Assembly (NCBI GenBank): GCA_022842625.1
Contig: JALHPG010000001.1
Span: forward strand, 124,001 to 188,000
Direction: 5' to 3'
DNA length: 64,000 bases
Source: Bacteroidia bacterium
GTDB taxonomy: Bacteria; Bacteroidota; Bacteroidia; B-17B0; Aurantibacillaceae
Part shown: positions 1-10,269 of the stretch, piece after piece
How positions within the stretch are numbered: the first letter of the stretch is position 1
Layout of the letters: every line of letters begins with the position of its first letter
Translations under genes and position numbers: made by a program
Notes under the pieces: model-generated
The model's database searches: none
What the model was told of the DNA's origin: nothing
Seen by the model: only the letters and a program-made list of their open reading frames with translations

Positions 1-110
1 CATAATGGTATCAAATAAATTTAAACTTCGTTTTAATTCGCTCATAGTTGGTTTATGGATTTAAAGATACTTAAATTTGCAATTAATTAAACAAAAGTGA
101 ATTTTAAGCA

Positions 111-659
111 ATGAAAGTTTTAGGGGATAGAATAAGTATTTTAAAAAAGGAAGATCTGTTAAGTGTTGTTATTTTACCAACTGTAGATAAGAAAAAATTA
201 GGTATTTTATTCTTATGGATATTTGCTTGGACAGTTTGTGGTGTAATTGTTTTAGTGAATTATTTTAAATTACAAAATCAAGATGCAAAAGTTTTTATTA
301 TTGGCTACTTGGCTTTTTGGGCCTACTTTGAATTTAAGATCGTGAGCACTTTTATCTGGAAAAAAAACGGAAAAGAAAAATTATGGATACAAAACGGAAT
401 TGTACATTATCAAAGAGAATTAAATAAAAAAGGAAAAATTACCGAATATAATATTTCATTAATAGACGATTTTAAAATTATTGATCTTAGCAATACAAGT
501 TTTGCCGACACTATTAATCAAAGCTTTTGGATAAAAGGTGGCGAACGACTTGAATTTATTTCGCAAGGAAAAGCAGTTAGATTTGGAATGCAGATCACAG
601 ATGAAGAAGCGCGATCGTTGTTTAATGAGATAAATAAATTTATTTTTGGAAAAAAATAA
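111..659 (+). CDS. Hypothetical membrane protein (two predicted N-terminal TM segments)
   Basis: Intact 182-aa ORF with hydrophobic N-terminal segments (ILFLWIFAWTVCGVIVLV); followed by a hairpin. Confidence 0.6.
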   Translation: MKVLGDRISILKKEDLLSVVILPTVDKKKLGILFLWIFAWTVCGVIVLVNYFKLQNQDAKVFIIGYLAFWAYFEFKIVSTFIWKKNGKEKLWIQNGIVHYQRELNKKGKITEYNISLIDDFKIIDLSNTSFADTINQSFWIKGGERLEFISQGKAVRFGMQITDEEARSLFNEINKFIFGKK

Positions 660-670
660 TTTTAATTGAT

Positions 671-710
671 TAGGCGAATTAGAATTTGCTTAAAAACTCT
701 AATTCGCCTA
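671..710. terminator. Perfect 13-bp hairpin between convergent genes (likely bidirectional terminator)
   Basis: TAGGCGAATTAGA (671-683) and TCTAATTCGCCTA (698-710) are exact reverse complements. Confidence 0.6.
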
Positions 711-724
711 GCTAACTTTTTAAA

Positions 725-1673
725 TTAAATACCCGTACTTACTTTTTTGGTTAGGTAAACAATTAGTTTTCTTGTTAAAATGAAAAGAAAAACTAATATC
801 AAGATCACTCCCCAACTATTTACAAGAAACAAAATAAAGCTCTTTAAGATCTGAAAGCCGTTTAAAAAAGAATTTCCTAGTTTTTCGGTAAATGAAATTT
901 GATACGGCTCAATTGTATTTGGTATTGCTAACACCTGTTTTAAAATGGCTTGCGCTTGATAGGTTTCAATATTTATCGTGCTATAGTTAACCTGATCGAC
1001 CAACTCAAAAGATTCTATTCTTTTTTCATCTGCCGCGGTTTGTTTGCTTAAAATATTTTCTTCAGCATTTATTACTTGATTTGTTTTTGCTTTAGTAGAA
1101 CTTGTTTTTTGTTTTAAAGAACTATTAAAGTTTTTATATCTGTTCTCGGCCAACTGATTTGAAAATAATTTCATTTTTACATCATTCGAATGTAAATTTC
1201 TGTAATCGATAAAAAGTGCAAGATCGCTTATCAGCCTAAGCACAGTGTCTAAACGCTGGCTTGGCACTCGAATAGAAATGCTATTAACTGTGGTATAAAA
1301 AGTTTGTTCTACTAACGAGTCTTTATTGATTTGAGTGGATTGCGTGTAATTCTTGTTAGAGGATAATTCACTTGCGGAAACATAACCTCCATTAACCGCA
1401 ACAATATCCTCAATTTTTTTACTGCAGGCTAATACATCCTGAGTTTTAAATTTAAGATTTGCCTTTCGAATAAAATTGTGCGTTACGCCATTTATTGTAT
1501 CTGTAGAAATTCCTTTCAAATAAGAAGAAACAGAATCGGCAACTTCTTGAGAAGCTTTCGCGCCAGATTCTCGATCTCCCATTCTTTCTGCAGAAGACCC
1601 GCAACTAAAAAAAAACGGATGAAATAATTAAAAAGGATAAAAACTTAAACCCAAAATTTTTAGGCAATACCAT
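725..1673 (-). CDS. DUF4349-like lipoprotein; ORF 725-1582, signal peptide in another frame to 1673 (apparent frameshift at a 9-nt homopolymer)
   Basis: DUF4349-like pattern (conserved central region, coiled coil, C-terminal TM). Upstream frame from 1673 reads MVLPKNFGFKFLSFLIISSVFF and the ORF frame continues SCGSSAERMGDRES; the two are separated by A9 at 1607-1615 on the + strand. Confidence 0.6.
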
Positions 1674-1789
1674 TCCGGTTCTAATGAAAGCCTTGCTTGC
1701 ATCAGAACAATATTTTATACTGTTCATACGTTATTAGATTTTATTATTTATACCGAATTTTTAAAAAGGTAACCTTAATTAAATTTATT

Positions 1790-2005
1790 ATGAAAAAATC
1801 GAGTTTGTTTTTGATCGTCTTTGCTACTGTTTTTTTAAGCAGCTGTAAAAAAGAATATGCCTGTGAATGCACAAATCCGGGAGGGAAATATATAGCCTTT
1901 AATACAAATGGCACTAAAACAAAAGCAGAGCAAAAATGTAAGGACTATTATGACCAAAACTTTGGAAACATACCAATGAATGAAACAAATTGTATAATAA
2001 AATAA
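1790..2005 (+). CDS. Small lipoprotein
   Basis: MKKSSLFLIVFATVFLSSCKKEYACEC lipobox; start at 1790 preferred to 1697. Confidence 0.55.
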   Translation: MKKSSLFLIVFATVFLSSCKKEYACECTNPGGKYIAFNTNGTKTKAEQKCKDYYDQNFGNIPMNETNCIIK

Positions 2006-2012
2006 CCTGGTT

Positions 2013-3077
2013 TTAGTGCAAGATCTTAAACACTAATTCCTTTAAAAGCTCTCCGTTTTCAATACTTGGATTATCTACGCCTTTTGCTTTTAGATCGCAC
2101 TCTTTTAAATACCCAAAAATGTGTTTTAATTTAGCGGTATTGTAATTCAAAGCAGCTTTAGCATAACCATCTACAAAAAAAGGATTAACGCCTAACGCGC
2201 CTGCAGCAGCAAATTTACTTTTGTCCGGTAAAAAATGGTATTTCAAAATTTTGCTAAAATACCCGTATAAGGAACTTAATATCATTACAGCAGGATGTTC
2301 CTTTTCATTAAAAGCAAAATAATTAATAATACGGTTGGCTTTTAAAATATCCTTTTTTGCTAAAGCATCTTGTAATTCAAATACATTAAAATCTTTACTA
2401 ATACCAATATTATCCTGAACTAACTCTGCAGTTATTTCGCTTCCACTAGGCAAACTAATTACCAGCTTATTTATCTCGTTGGTTATTTTGCTGAGATCAT
2501 TCCCTAAAAATTCTGACAGTAAAAAAGTTGCTTTTGGCGCAATAGAATAATTGATCTCTTTTACATAATTGTTTATCCAATCAGGCACCTGATTATCGTA
2601 AAGTTTAGTTGATTCAAAATAAACAGCATGCTTTTGAAGTGCTTTTGCCATGGCGCTTCTTTTATCGATGGTTTTGTATTTAAAACAAAAAACTAATATA
2701 GTTGTTGGCTGAGGATTATTAATATAATTTACAAATTGTTGCGCCGCACCATTTGGATTATTTTTTGAGCTTGCAGCACTTTCTTCGCCACCTGCACTTT
2801 TATTTAATTCTTTAATATTTTGTGCTTCTTTTACAATTACCACCTGATGTTCACTCATCATAGGAAACTGCTTGGCAAGCCCTAAAATACTCACCAGATC
2901 AACATCTTTACCGTAAACAACATTTTGATTGAATTCCTTGTCGGCATCATCTAAAACATTCTTTTCAATGTAATCACTTATCAGATCAATATAAAATGGT
3001 TCTTCTCCCGATAAAAAATAGATTGGTTTAAAAATACGACGCTTAAGGTCGAGTAATATTTGATTTGCCTCTTTCAA
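2013..3077 (-). CDS. holA: DNA polymerase III subunit delta
   Basis: HolA-like sequence (PIYFLSGEEPFYIDLISDYIE; C-terminal delta domain), TTG start. Confidence 0.85.
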   Translation of the reverse strand: MKEANQILLDLKRRIFKPIYFLSGEEPFYIDLISDYIEKNVLDDADKEFNQNVVYGKDVDLVSILGLAKQFPMMSEHQVVIVKEAQNIKELNKSAGGEESAASSKNNPNGAAQQFVNYINNPQPTTILVFCFKYKTIDKRSAMAKALQKHAVYFESTKLYDNQVPDWINNYVKEINYSIAPKATFLLSEFLGNDLSKITNEINKLVISLPSGSEITAELVQDNIGISKDFNVFELQDALAKKDILKANRIINYFAFNEKEHPAVMILSSLYGYFSKILKYHFLPDKSKFAAAGALGVNPFFVDGYAKAALNYNTAKLKHIFGYLKECDLKAKGVDNPSIENGELLKELVFKILH

Positions 3078-3099
3078 GTTTTGAGCTTCTTTTTTAGTT

Positions 3100-5067
3100 T
3101 TAAAATTTTATGGTAATTATAAATTTTGTTCCGTTTGCTTTTTCAATTTTTAAATTCGCGCCCAGTTGCTCTGCTAAAATATTTATTAATTCCATTCCCA
3201 TTGAGCTTTTGTTTACACTTTCAATGTTATCCGGCAATCCTTTTCCGTTATCGCCTATTGTTAAAACACACACATCTGTATTATCTACAAGTGAAACAGA
3301 AACGTTGCCTTTCTCATTTGCCGAAAAAGCATGCTTATAGGCATTTGTAAGAATTTCGTTGATTAATAAACCAAGTGGCACAGCTGAATCAATATTAATT
3401 TTTCTTTCGCGCGAATCTATTTTAGTAGTTAATTTAATATCCCCCGAAAAAATAGTTTTTTCTATTTGACCCGCCAGATTTTCAACATAATCTCCCAAAC
3501 TAATTGAAGTAATATTATCTTTTTGATAAAGCATTTGATGCGTTAATGAAATGGAATTAATGCGCTGTTGCGCATCTCTTAAAATTGTTTGTGTGTTTTT
3601 ATCCGAAATTTTGCTCATTTGCAAGCTTAGCATGCTTGAAACGATTTGCAAATTATTTTTTACACGGTGATGAATTTCTTTAATAAGCGCTTCTTTTTCT
3701 TTTAAAGCTTGTTCGATCAATTCGTTTTGAGTGCTGATCTGTTTATTCTTGGTATATAATTGATCTTCGCGTTTTTTTGAATAATGATTGTTTAATATCA
3801 AAAATAGTATGATCGTAGATAGAATAATAATACCGGCCAGCAAATAAGCTCTAAAGGTTTTTTGTTTTGCTTCATCCAATTTATTTTGCTCTAGCAATTT
3901 ATCTTTTTCATTCAATTCTATCTCAGATTGCTCTACACTTATTGCAACGCTTTGATTTTTTATTTGGCGCTCTTTTTCTAGAATTTGAAAACTATCGTTG
4001 ATAGCTAAATACTGTTTATAGCTTTCGTTAGATCTGCTAAAATCGTTGATTGAATTAAAATAATTAGCCGAGGTTAGTAAAAATCTAAGTTTTGGGGCAA
4101 TTCCTTTTACTTTATCATTTATTAGAAAATGAGCAGAATCTAAATAGTTTTTTGCTAATTTATTTTGGTTTAACTTGATGTAACACTGAGTTAACAGGTT
4201 ATAACTGTTAAATGCACTTTCATAATTATTAACCTTTAAACTATAATACACGTCTATTTTTAGGAGCGGAATAGCTTCTACAACGTTTCCTTCATTAAAA
4301 TAACTTAAGGCTAAGTTTCCGTCAATTAACGATAGAAAAAATTTATGGAAGGTTTCATTCTCTTTGCTTATTTTTTTTTGCAACAATAAATTTTTTGCTT
4401 TTAAAAAATAAACCTGGGCACTATCAGACTTCTTTTTGGCATTATAAAAAACACCAATGTCGTTATACATATTAATGAACTTATCCGTGTCGTTTTTCCA
4501 AACGTAACCCTCTCCTTCTTTTCTGCGCTCGGCAATTGCCTGCTCGGTTAAGCCAAGCATATTAAACAAGGTGCTTTTTGGACGACCTAATTCAATATCT
4601 ACTGAATCGCTTTTTCTGCTCCACTTCAATTCCATTAAATGATGCATCTCAAATGCTTTATTGATATCGCGTATTTTAATGAAGGCATTTTTTAACATCG
4701 AATAACAGATCAAAGAATCCTGAACATTTGTAGCATGCTTTCGAAGTCCGTTCTCTAAAATAAAAATGGCTTTGGTATAATTTTCATTATTCAATTCAAT
4801 ATCTGCTTCTATCTTATCAAACAAAAATTTAGCCTCTTTGCTTTGAGGGCGCATGTAAACAAGACTTTTTAATCGAGCTAATGTGTCTTTAATTTGCGGA
4901 TAAATTTCTTTTATATCCGTATAGGGAACAGATGCAACCAAACGCACTTTGTTTTTCAGATCCGCTTTATTGAATTTTTCCAAAAATAATTTTGGATCAA
5001 CCTCTGCCTTAAATAACAAAGGCAACAATAGTAAGGCAAAATAAATATGTTTTAGTTTCATCTTCAT
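3100..5067 (-). CDS. TPR-containing sensor histidine kinase (HisKA_2/HATPase_c)
   Basis: TPR-like N-terminus, one TM, IKEIHHRVKNNLQIVSSMLSLQ (HisKA_2) and GDNGKGLP (ATPase G box). Confidence 0.85.
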   Translation of the reverse strand: MKMKLKHIYFALLLLPLLFKAEVDPKLFLEKFNKADLKNKVRLVASVPYTDIKEIYPQIKDTLARLKSLVYMRPQSKEAKFLFDKIEADIELNNENYTKAIFILENGLRKHATNVQDSLICYSMLKNAFIKIRDINKAFEMHHLMELKWSRKSDSVDIELGRPKSTLFNMLGLTEQAIAERRKEGEGYVWKNDTDKFINMYNDIGVFYNAKKKSDSAQVYFLKAKNLLLQKKISKENETFHKFFLSLIDGNLALSYFNEGNVVEAIPLLKIDVYYSLKVNNYESAFNSYNLLTQCYIKLNQNKLAKNYLDSAHFLINDKVKGIAPKLRFLLTSANYFNSINDFSRSNESYKQYLAINDSFQILEKERQIKNQSVAISVEQSEIELNEKDKLLEQNKLDEAKQKTFRAYLLAGIIILSTIILFLILNNHYSKKREDQLYTKNKQISTQNELIEQALKEKEALIKEIHHRVKNNLQIVSSMLSLQMSKISDKNTQTILRDAQQRINSISLTHQMLYQKDNITSISLGDYVENLAGQIEKTIFSGDIKLTTKIDSRERKINIDSAVPLGLLINEILTNAYKHAFSANEKGNVSVSLVDNTDVCVLTIGDNGKGLPDNIESVNKSSMGMELINILAEQLGANLKIEKANGTKFIITIKF

Positions 5068-5073
5068 AAATTT

Positions 5074-6615
5074 TTATCCTGCCCAACCATCTCTGTCAAG
5101 GCTCCTGTATTGGATCGCTTCAGCAATGTGATTGGTTTCAATACTTTTTGAATTATCAAGATCTGCAATGGTGCGCGCAACTTTTAAAATTCTATCGTAA
5201 GCGCGTGCACTTAATCCTAAGCGCTCCATAGCGTTTTTTAACAATGCATTTCCTGTTTCATTTAACTCACAATACGTTTTAAGATCTTTTGTGCGCATTT
5301 GCGCATTGCAGTGCACATTCTCGTCTTCCGAAAAGCGTTCGCTTTGTATCAACCTTGCGGCAATAACTCTGTTTCGGATATTTTTACTTGGCTCGGTAGT
5401 GGTTTGTTTACTTAATTCACTAAAAGGAACCGGAGTAACTTCTATATGCAGATCAATCCTGTCTAATAAAGGTCCACTTATTTTATTTAAATATTTTTGT
5501 ACTATTCCCGGCGCGCAAACACATTCTTTTTCAGGATGATTGTAATAACCACAAGGACAAGGATTCATGCTCGCTATTAACATAAAACTAGCAGGATAAT
5601 CCACACTGAATTTTGCGCGACTGATATTTACCACTCTGTCCTCTAACGGTTGGCGCATTACCTCAAGCACCGTTCTTTTAAACTCAGGCAATTCATCTAA
5701 AAACAAAACACCATTATGCGCTAAACTTATTTCGCCGGGTTGCGGATTATTTCCTCCGCCAACAAGTGCTACATCACTTATCGTGTGGTGTGGGCTGCGA
5801 AACGGACGCTGTGTAACTAATCCCTTTCCTCCTTTGCCGGTTTTGCCTGCAACACTGTGAATTTTTGTAGTTTCTAGGGCTTCGTTAATAGTAAGTGGCG
5901 GCAAAATACTTGGTAACCGTTTACTTAACATGGTTTTACCTGCCCCGGGAGGTCCAATTAATATAGCATTATGACCACCCGCTGCTGCAATTTCCAAAGC
6001 GCGCTTAATGTTTTCCTGACCTTTTACATCCGAAAAATCGAATTCAATATTTTCTATTTGGTTTAAAAAAGCGGTATTCAGGTCTATTTTGGCTTTTGGC
6101 AAAGCCTCACCATTATTAAAAAAATCAATAACTTGTTTTATATTATTGGCATATAATACCTCCAAGCCATCCACAACCGCTGCCTCGCCCGAATTTATCT
6201 CCGGTAAAATAACGCCTTTAAAACCTTCTTTTTTTGCTTGTATAGCAATAGGTAAAGCACCTTTAATAGGGCGTATTTCCCCATCCAAGGCTAATTCGCC
6301 CATTATTACGTAATCTGCTATTGTATCTGAAAGAATTTGTTCACTGGCGGCTAAAATACCAACCGCAATGGTTAGATCGTAGGCAGATCCCTCTTTACGG
6401 ATATCTGCAGGAGCCATGTTAACCGTAATTTGTTTGCCGGGAATTTTGTAACCATGTTGTTTTAATGCAGTATCTATTCGTTGCTGACTCTCTTTTACAG
6501 CACTATCGGGCAATCCAACCAAATAAAAATTAATGCCTGTTGCCACACTCACCTCAACCGTAACTTTGGTAGCACTTATGCCTTGCACTGCATACCCAAA
6601 CGTTTTAACCAACAT
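5074..6615 (-). CDS. YifB/ComM-family Mg-chelatase-like AAA ATPase
   Basis: [25 protein letters not shown]-terminus, Walker [19 protein letters not shown]; start at 6615 preferred to 6666. Confidence 0.9.
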   Translation of the reverse strand: MLVKTFGYAVQGISATKVTVEVSVATGINFYLVGLPDSAVKESQQRIDTALKQHGYKIPGKQITVNMAPADIRKEGSAYDLTIAVGILAASEQILSDTIADYVIMGELALDGEIRPIKGALPIAIQAKKEGFKGVILPEINSGEAAVVDGLEVLYANNIKQVIDFFNNGEALPKAKIDLNTAFLNQIENIEFDFSDVKGQENIKRALEIAAAGGHNAILIGPPGAGKTMLSKRLPSILPPLTINEALETTKIHSVAGKTGKGGKGLVTQRPFRSPHHTISDVALVGGGNNPQPGEISLAHNGVLFLDELPEFKRTVLEVMRQPLEDRVVNISRAKFSVDYPASFMLIASMNPCPCGYYNHPEKECVCAPGIVQKYLNKISGPLLDRIDLHIEVTPVPFSELSKQTTTEPSKNIRNRVIAARLIQSERFSEDENVHCNAQMRTKDLKTYCELNETGNALLKNAMERLGLSARAYDRILKVARTIADLDNSKSIETNHIAEAIQYRSLDRDGWAG

Positions 6616-6739
6616 ACATGCAAGATAACCAATTTTCTTAAAGTTCAAATCTAAATTTTCAGTCAAAATTTAAACAAGCGCAACATTAATTTTTGAATTT
6701 TTAATTTTTTTTGTAGGTTTGATTAAATATTATCTAAAA

Positions 6740-7174
6740 ATGAAAAAATTATTATTAGCCGCTTCTTTATTTTTGACATTAACTTCTTTTTCTCAAGATA
6801 AAACGATAGAACTGAATTGTTATAACAAATGGGCCGCAAAATTTGAAGACAGAGGCGCAGAAGATGTAAAAGATGGTGTTTACGAAGACGTGATCGTTAC
6901 TGTTCGTCAGGGTGCTAAAGCAACCTGCCATAATGGAAAAGCAGAGGTTAGAAACGGAAAATTAATAAAGTTCTACCTTTTATTAAGCGATGGCAGCCAT
7001 GAAGAAGTAAAAAGAACCTGGAAAAACGCTTCAAATGAAAATGTTACCATTATTAATGGCATCAGTAAAAGTATGATCTCTGTTCATAATGAATTAATTA
7101 ACGTATTGTGGCCTAGTAAAATAAAAGCTAAAAAAGCTAAACCTACCACGGCGCCCGACCCAACAGACGATTAA
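6740..7174 (+). CDS. Secreted hypothetical protein
   Basis: Signal peptide MKKLLLAASLFLTLTSFSQ; no family recognised. Confidence 0.55.
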   Translation: MKKLLLAASLFLTLTSFSQDKTIELNCYNKWAAKFEDRGAEDVKDGVYEDVIVTVRQGAKATCHNGKAEVRNGKLIKFYLLLSDGSHEEVKRTWKNASNENVTIINGISKSMISVHNELINVLWPSKIKAKKAKPTTAPDPTDD

Positions 7175-7177
7175 TAG

Positions 7178-7226
7178 TGACATTTGTCATGTAAGTTGCT
7201 AAGCAAATGACAATTTTATGACAAAT
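7178..7226. promoter_or_regulatory. Putative operator cluster upstream of hemA
   Basis: TGACA-TT-TGTCA at 7178-7189 plus ATGACAA at 7207-7213 and 7218-7224 (11-bp direct repeat), upstream of CATCTTTG at 7244. Confidence 0.4.
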
Positions 7227-7259
7227 AAAAGCCAATTATATACCATCTTTGCGGTATAA

Positions 7260-8489
7260 TTGGACTCTTTTAAAATAATAGCTTTTACCCACAAAAACCT
7301 TCCTTTCGACCTGATAGGAAAGTTGCACTTGAACCAAGACGAGCAAAGTACCGTTTTAGGAGCAGTAAAATTAAACTTTGGTTTTGATGAATTTTTATTT
7401 TTAAGTACTTGTAATCGCGTTGAATTATTTATTAGTGCTCAGCAAGAAATAAATTCTGTTTTTATTAAAGAACTTATTCTGTTTTTAAACAGCCGTTTAA
7501 ATAATGTTGAAGCAACTACATTATCAGAAAACGCCGAAGTTTATGTTAGTGATGAAGCCGTTGAACATATTTTAAAAGTAGCTTCCTCATTAGACTCACT
7601 GGTTGTTGGCGAGCGCGAAATTATTACCCAAGTTAGAAAAGCTTACGATTTTTGTAATCTGTTAGGATTAACCGGCGATTTTATTCGTTTGTTAACCAAA
7701 CAAACTATTGAAACCGCAAAAGATATTTATACCAATACCGATATTGCTAAAAACCCGGTATCTGTAGCCTCTTTGGCATACAGACAATTAAGAGATCTGG
7801 GCATTAAAAACGATGCACGTATTTTATTTGTGGGTAGTGGCGAAACCAACACCATTTTAGCAAGTTATTTACAAAAACATAAGTTTGCCAATTTTAAAGT
7901 GTTTAACCGCTCGTTGGCAAATGGCGAAAAGCTGGCAAAATCACTTAACGGAAAAGCCTTTGAGTTAAAAACATTAGCATCTTTTAAAGAAGGTTTTGAT
8001 GTATTGATCGTGTGTACGGCAAGCAGCGAACCGTTAATTACTGCAGAGATCTTTGCCCAATTGAATGGCAGCGAAACTTCTAAAAAAGTAATTATTGATC
8101 TGGCAATACCTGCCAACGTGGAAGAAAGCGTTGCCAAAAATAAACACGTAACGTATATTGATATTAACTCGTTAAAAGCACAGGCAGAAGCTAATTTACA
8201 ATTACGCAAAAACGAAATTGACAAGTGCGAGCAAATTATTAAAAATAAAACCGAGCAATTTAAATGGCTACACAAAGAGCGCCGTATTGAATTAGCCTTT
8301 GGCGAAGTACCGCGCCAGGTAAAAGCCATTAAAGATTTAGCCCTTAACGAAGTTTTTGCAAAAGAAATTAATTTACTAGACTCTAACAGCAAAGAGGTGT
8401 TAGAAAAAGTACTCTCGTACGTAGAAAAAAAATACAACGCCGTGGCTATTAAAACTGCCAAAGAGGTGTTGTTGAATCCCAGAGATTAA
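7260..8489 (+). CDS. hemA: Glutamyl-tRNA reductase
   Basis: FLSTCNRVELF, VVGEREIITQVRKAY, VASLAYRQ motifs; TTG start. Confidence 0.93.
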   Translation: MDSFKIIAFTHKNLPFDLIGKLHLNQDEQSTVLGAVKLNFGFDEFLFLSTCNRVELFISAQQEINSVFIKELILFLNSRLNNVEATTLSENAEVYVSDEAVEHILKVASSLDSLVVGEREIITQVRKAYDFCNLLGLTGDFIRLLTKQTIETAKDIYTNTDIAKNPVSVASLAYRQLRDLGIKNDARILFVGSGETNTILASYLQKHKFANFKVFNRSLANGEKLAKSLNGKAFELKTLASFKEGFDVLIVCTASSEPLITAEIFAQLNGSETSKKVIIDLAIPANVEESVAKNKHVTYIDINSLKAQAEANLQLRKNEIDKCEQIIKNKTEQFKWLHKERRIELAFGEVPRQVKAIKDLALNEVFAKEINLLDSNSKEVLEKVLSYVEKKYNAVAIKTAKEVLLNPRD

Positions 8490-8560
8490 TCCAAAAAATC
8501 TTTTTCGGGTCGCTTAATTATCTTTATTCAATTTTAGGTTTAAATTTTTATCTTTGAGCC

Positions 8561-10177
8561 GTGAAACGTAAAATTATTATAGGTACACGCGGAAGCGATC
8601 TAGCCTTATGGCAAGCTAATTACACCAAAAATTTATTGGAAGAAAAAGGTAACGAGGTTGAAATTAAAATTATTTCAACTGCCGGCGACCGCTCGCAACA
8701 ATACGAAACGAGTTTTGATAAACTGGAAGGCAAAGGTTTTTTTACAAAAGAGCTTGAAGAGTCGCTTTTAAATAAAACTATCGATCTTGCAGTACACTCC
8801 CATAAAGATCTTCCAACGGTTAGTCCGGATGGTTTAATGATCGCCGGTGTTTCAAAACGAGAAGATCCATCGGATATTTTAATTATAAATGATAAAGCGG
8901 CTGATGATAAACTAAAATTTGGTTTAAAGAAAAACGCCATAGTTGGAACTTCTTCTGCAAGAAGAAAATCACAATTATTAGCATTCAGACCTGATGTACA
9001 AGTAAAAGATCTTCGTGGCAATGTGCCAACCCGCATCAATAAATTAAGTGAGGGTGGTTACGATGCTATTTTAATTGCAACGGCCGGTGTAGAAAGATTA
9101 GAAATAGAGCTGGATGAATTCACCGTTGAAAAATTAAATCCCGAAGTGTTTGTTCCCGCTCCTGCACAAGGTGTTTTAGCATGGCAAACAAGAGAGGATG
9201 ATAATGAATTGTTAGATATTATTGATACGATAAGTGATCTGGATGTTTTAATTAAAATAAATATCGAGCGTCAGTTATTAAATATGTTCGACGGCGGTTG
9301 CCATTTACCATTTGGCGCTTATTGCGATACCGAAATGGATGATGAAGACCGTTTACGTTTTAAAGTTTGGGTAAGCATTGCCGATGATTGGGATAAGCAA
9401 CCAAAACAATTTTATTTTGATACCTTAGATACTGATGGTTTTGTTGACAGGATGTATGAACACATACGATCTGTAAAACCTAAAAAAATATTTATTTCAA
9501 AAACATTTAAAGAAGACGATTATTTTCCAACTGCATTAGGGAAATTAGGCTTTGAGGTACAGGGAACAAGTTTAATTGAGTTTAAACAAATTGCTATTCG
9601 TTTTTTACCAAGAACCGAGTGGATATTTTTTAGCAGCAAACATGCTGTACGATTTTTCTTTAATCAAAAGCCGGAATTGTGGCCGGGTGTAAAGTTTGGT
9701 TGTGTAGGAAGCTCTACCAGCGCAGAGTTACGATCGTTCGGACACCGTGCTGATTTTATTGGTCAAAGCACCGATATTAAATTAGTAGGCAAACAATTTA
9801 GCAGTAAAGTTGGAAACGCACGCGTTTTATTTCCTATTGCCAGAGGAAGTATGCAAAGCATACAATGGCAAATGGTAAAAAGAGAGAACGTAGTTAATTT
9901 AGAAGTTTACGCAACCTTAAACATTAGCCAAGAGATCTCGACTGAGAACGAAGTGTTGATCTTTACAAGCCCGAGTAATGTTGAATCGTATTTTGAAAAA
10001 AACACCATTCATCCGCACCAAAAACTTATTGCTATGGGCGAGGCAACCGGTAAGGCTTTAGAAAAATTGAAATTTAAAAAGTTTACTCTGCCAAGAAGTT
10101 TTGATGATCTGGGATTACTTCAAGCTGTTTTAGCATTACCTCAAGTTTCACAAGCGCCGCAGGTTTCGCAGCCATAG
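8561..10177 (+). CDS. hemC: Fused porphobilinogen deaminase - uroporphyrinogen-III synthase
   Basis: HemC: IGTRGSDLALWQA, HSHKDLPT, GTSSARR, DLRGNVPTR, FDGGCHLPFG; HemD-like C-terminal part from about aa 310 (KKIFISKTF...EWIFFSSKHAVRFFF). GTG start at 8561. Confidence 0.9.
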   Translation: MKRKIIIGTRGSDLALWQANYTKNLLEEKGNEVEIKIISTAGDRSQQYETSFDKLEGKGFFTKELEESLLNKTIDLAVHSHKDLPTVSPDGLMIAGVSKREDPSDILIINDKAADDKLKFGLKKNAIVGTSSARRKSQLLAFRPDVQVKDLRGNVPTRINKLSEGGYDAILIATAGVERLEIELDEFTVEKLNPEVFVPAPAQGVLAWQTREDDNELLDIIDTISDLDVLIKINIERQLLNMFDGGCHLPFGAYCDTEMDDEDRLRFKVWVSIADDWDKQPKQFYFDTLDTDGFVDRMYEHIRSVKPKKIFISKTFKEDDYFPTALGKLGFEVQGTSLIEFKQIAIRFLPRTEWIFFSSKHAVRFFFNQKPELWPGVKFGCVGSSTSAELRSFGHRADFIGQSTDIKLVGKQFSSKVGNARVLFPIARGSMQSIQWQMVKRENVVNLEVYATLNISQEISTENEVLIFTSPSNVESYFEKNTIHPHQKLIAMGEATGKALEKLKFKKFTLPRSFDDLGLLQAVLALPQVSQAPQVSQP

Positions 10178-10269
10178 CAAATTAAAAATTGTAGTAGACT
10201 AAAAAAGCAAAAGTTAACTTTAGGATTTAATTTTAATTAGAAAATGCTTGTATTTTCTGGTCTCTACAT

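Noticed and set aside
3110-3350. Two overlapping + strand ORFs at the 3' end of the histidine kinase gene
   Set aside because: Antisense to the ATPase domain, mutually overlapping, no family support
7865-8461. 198-aa antisense ORF within hemA
   Set aside because: Lies wholly inside a well-supported gene on the opposite strand; no recognisable family
8620-9039. 139-aa antisense ORF within hemC
   Set aside because: Shadow ORF of a strongly conserved coding region
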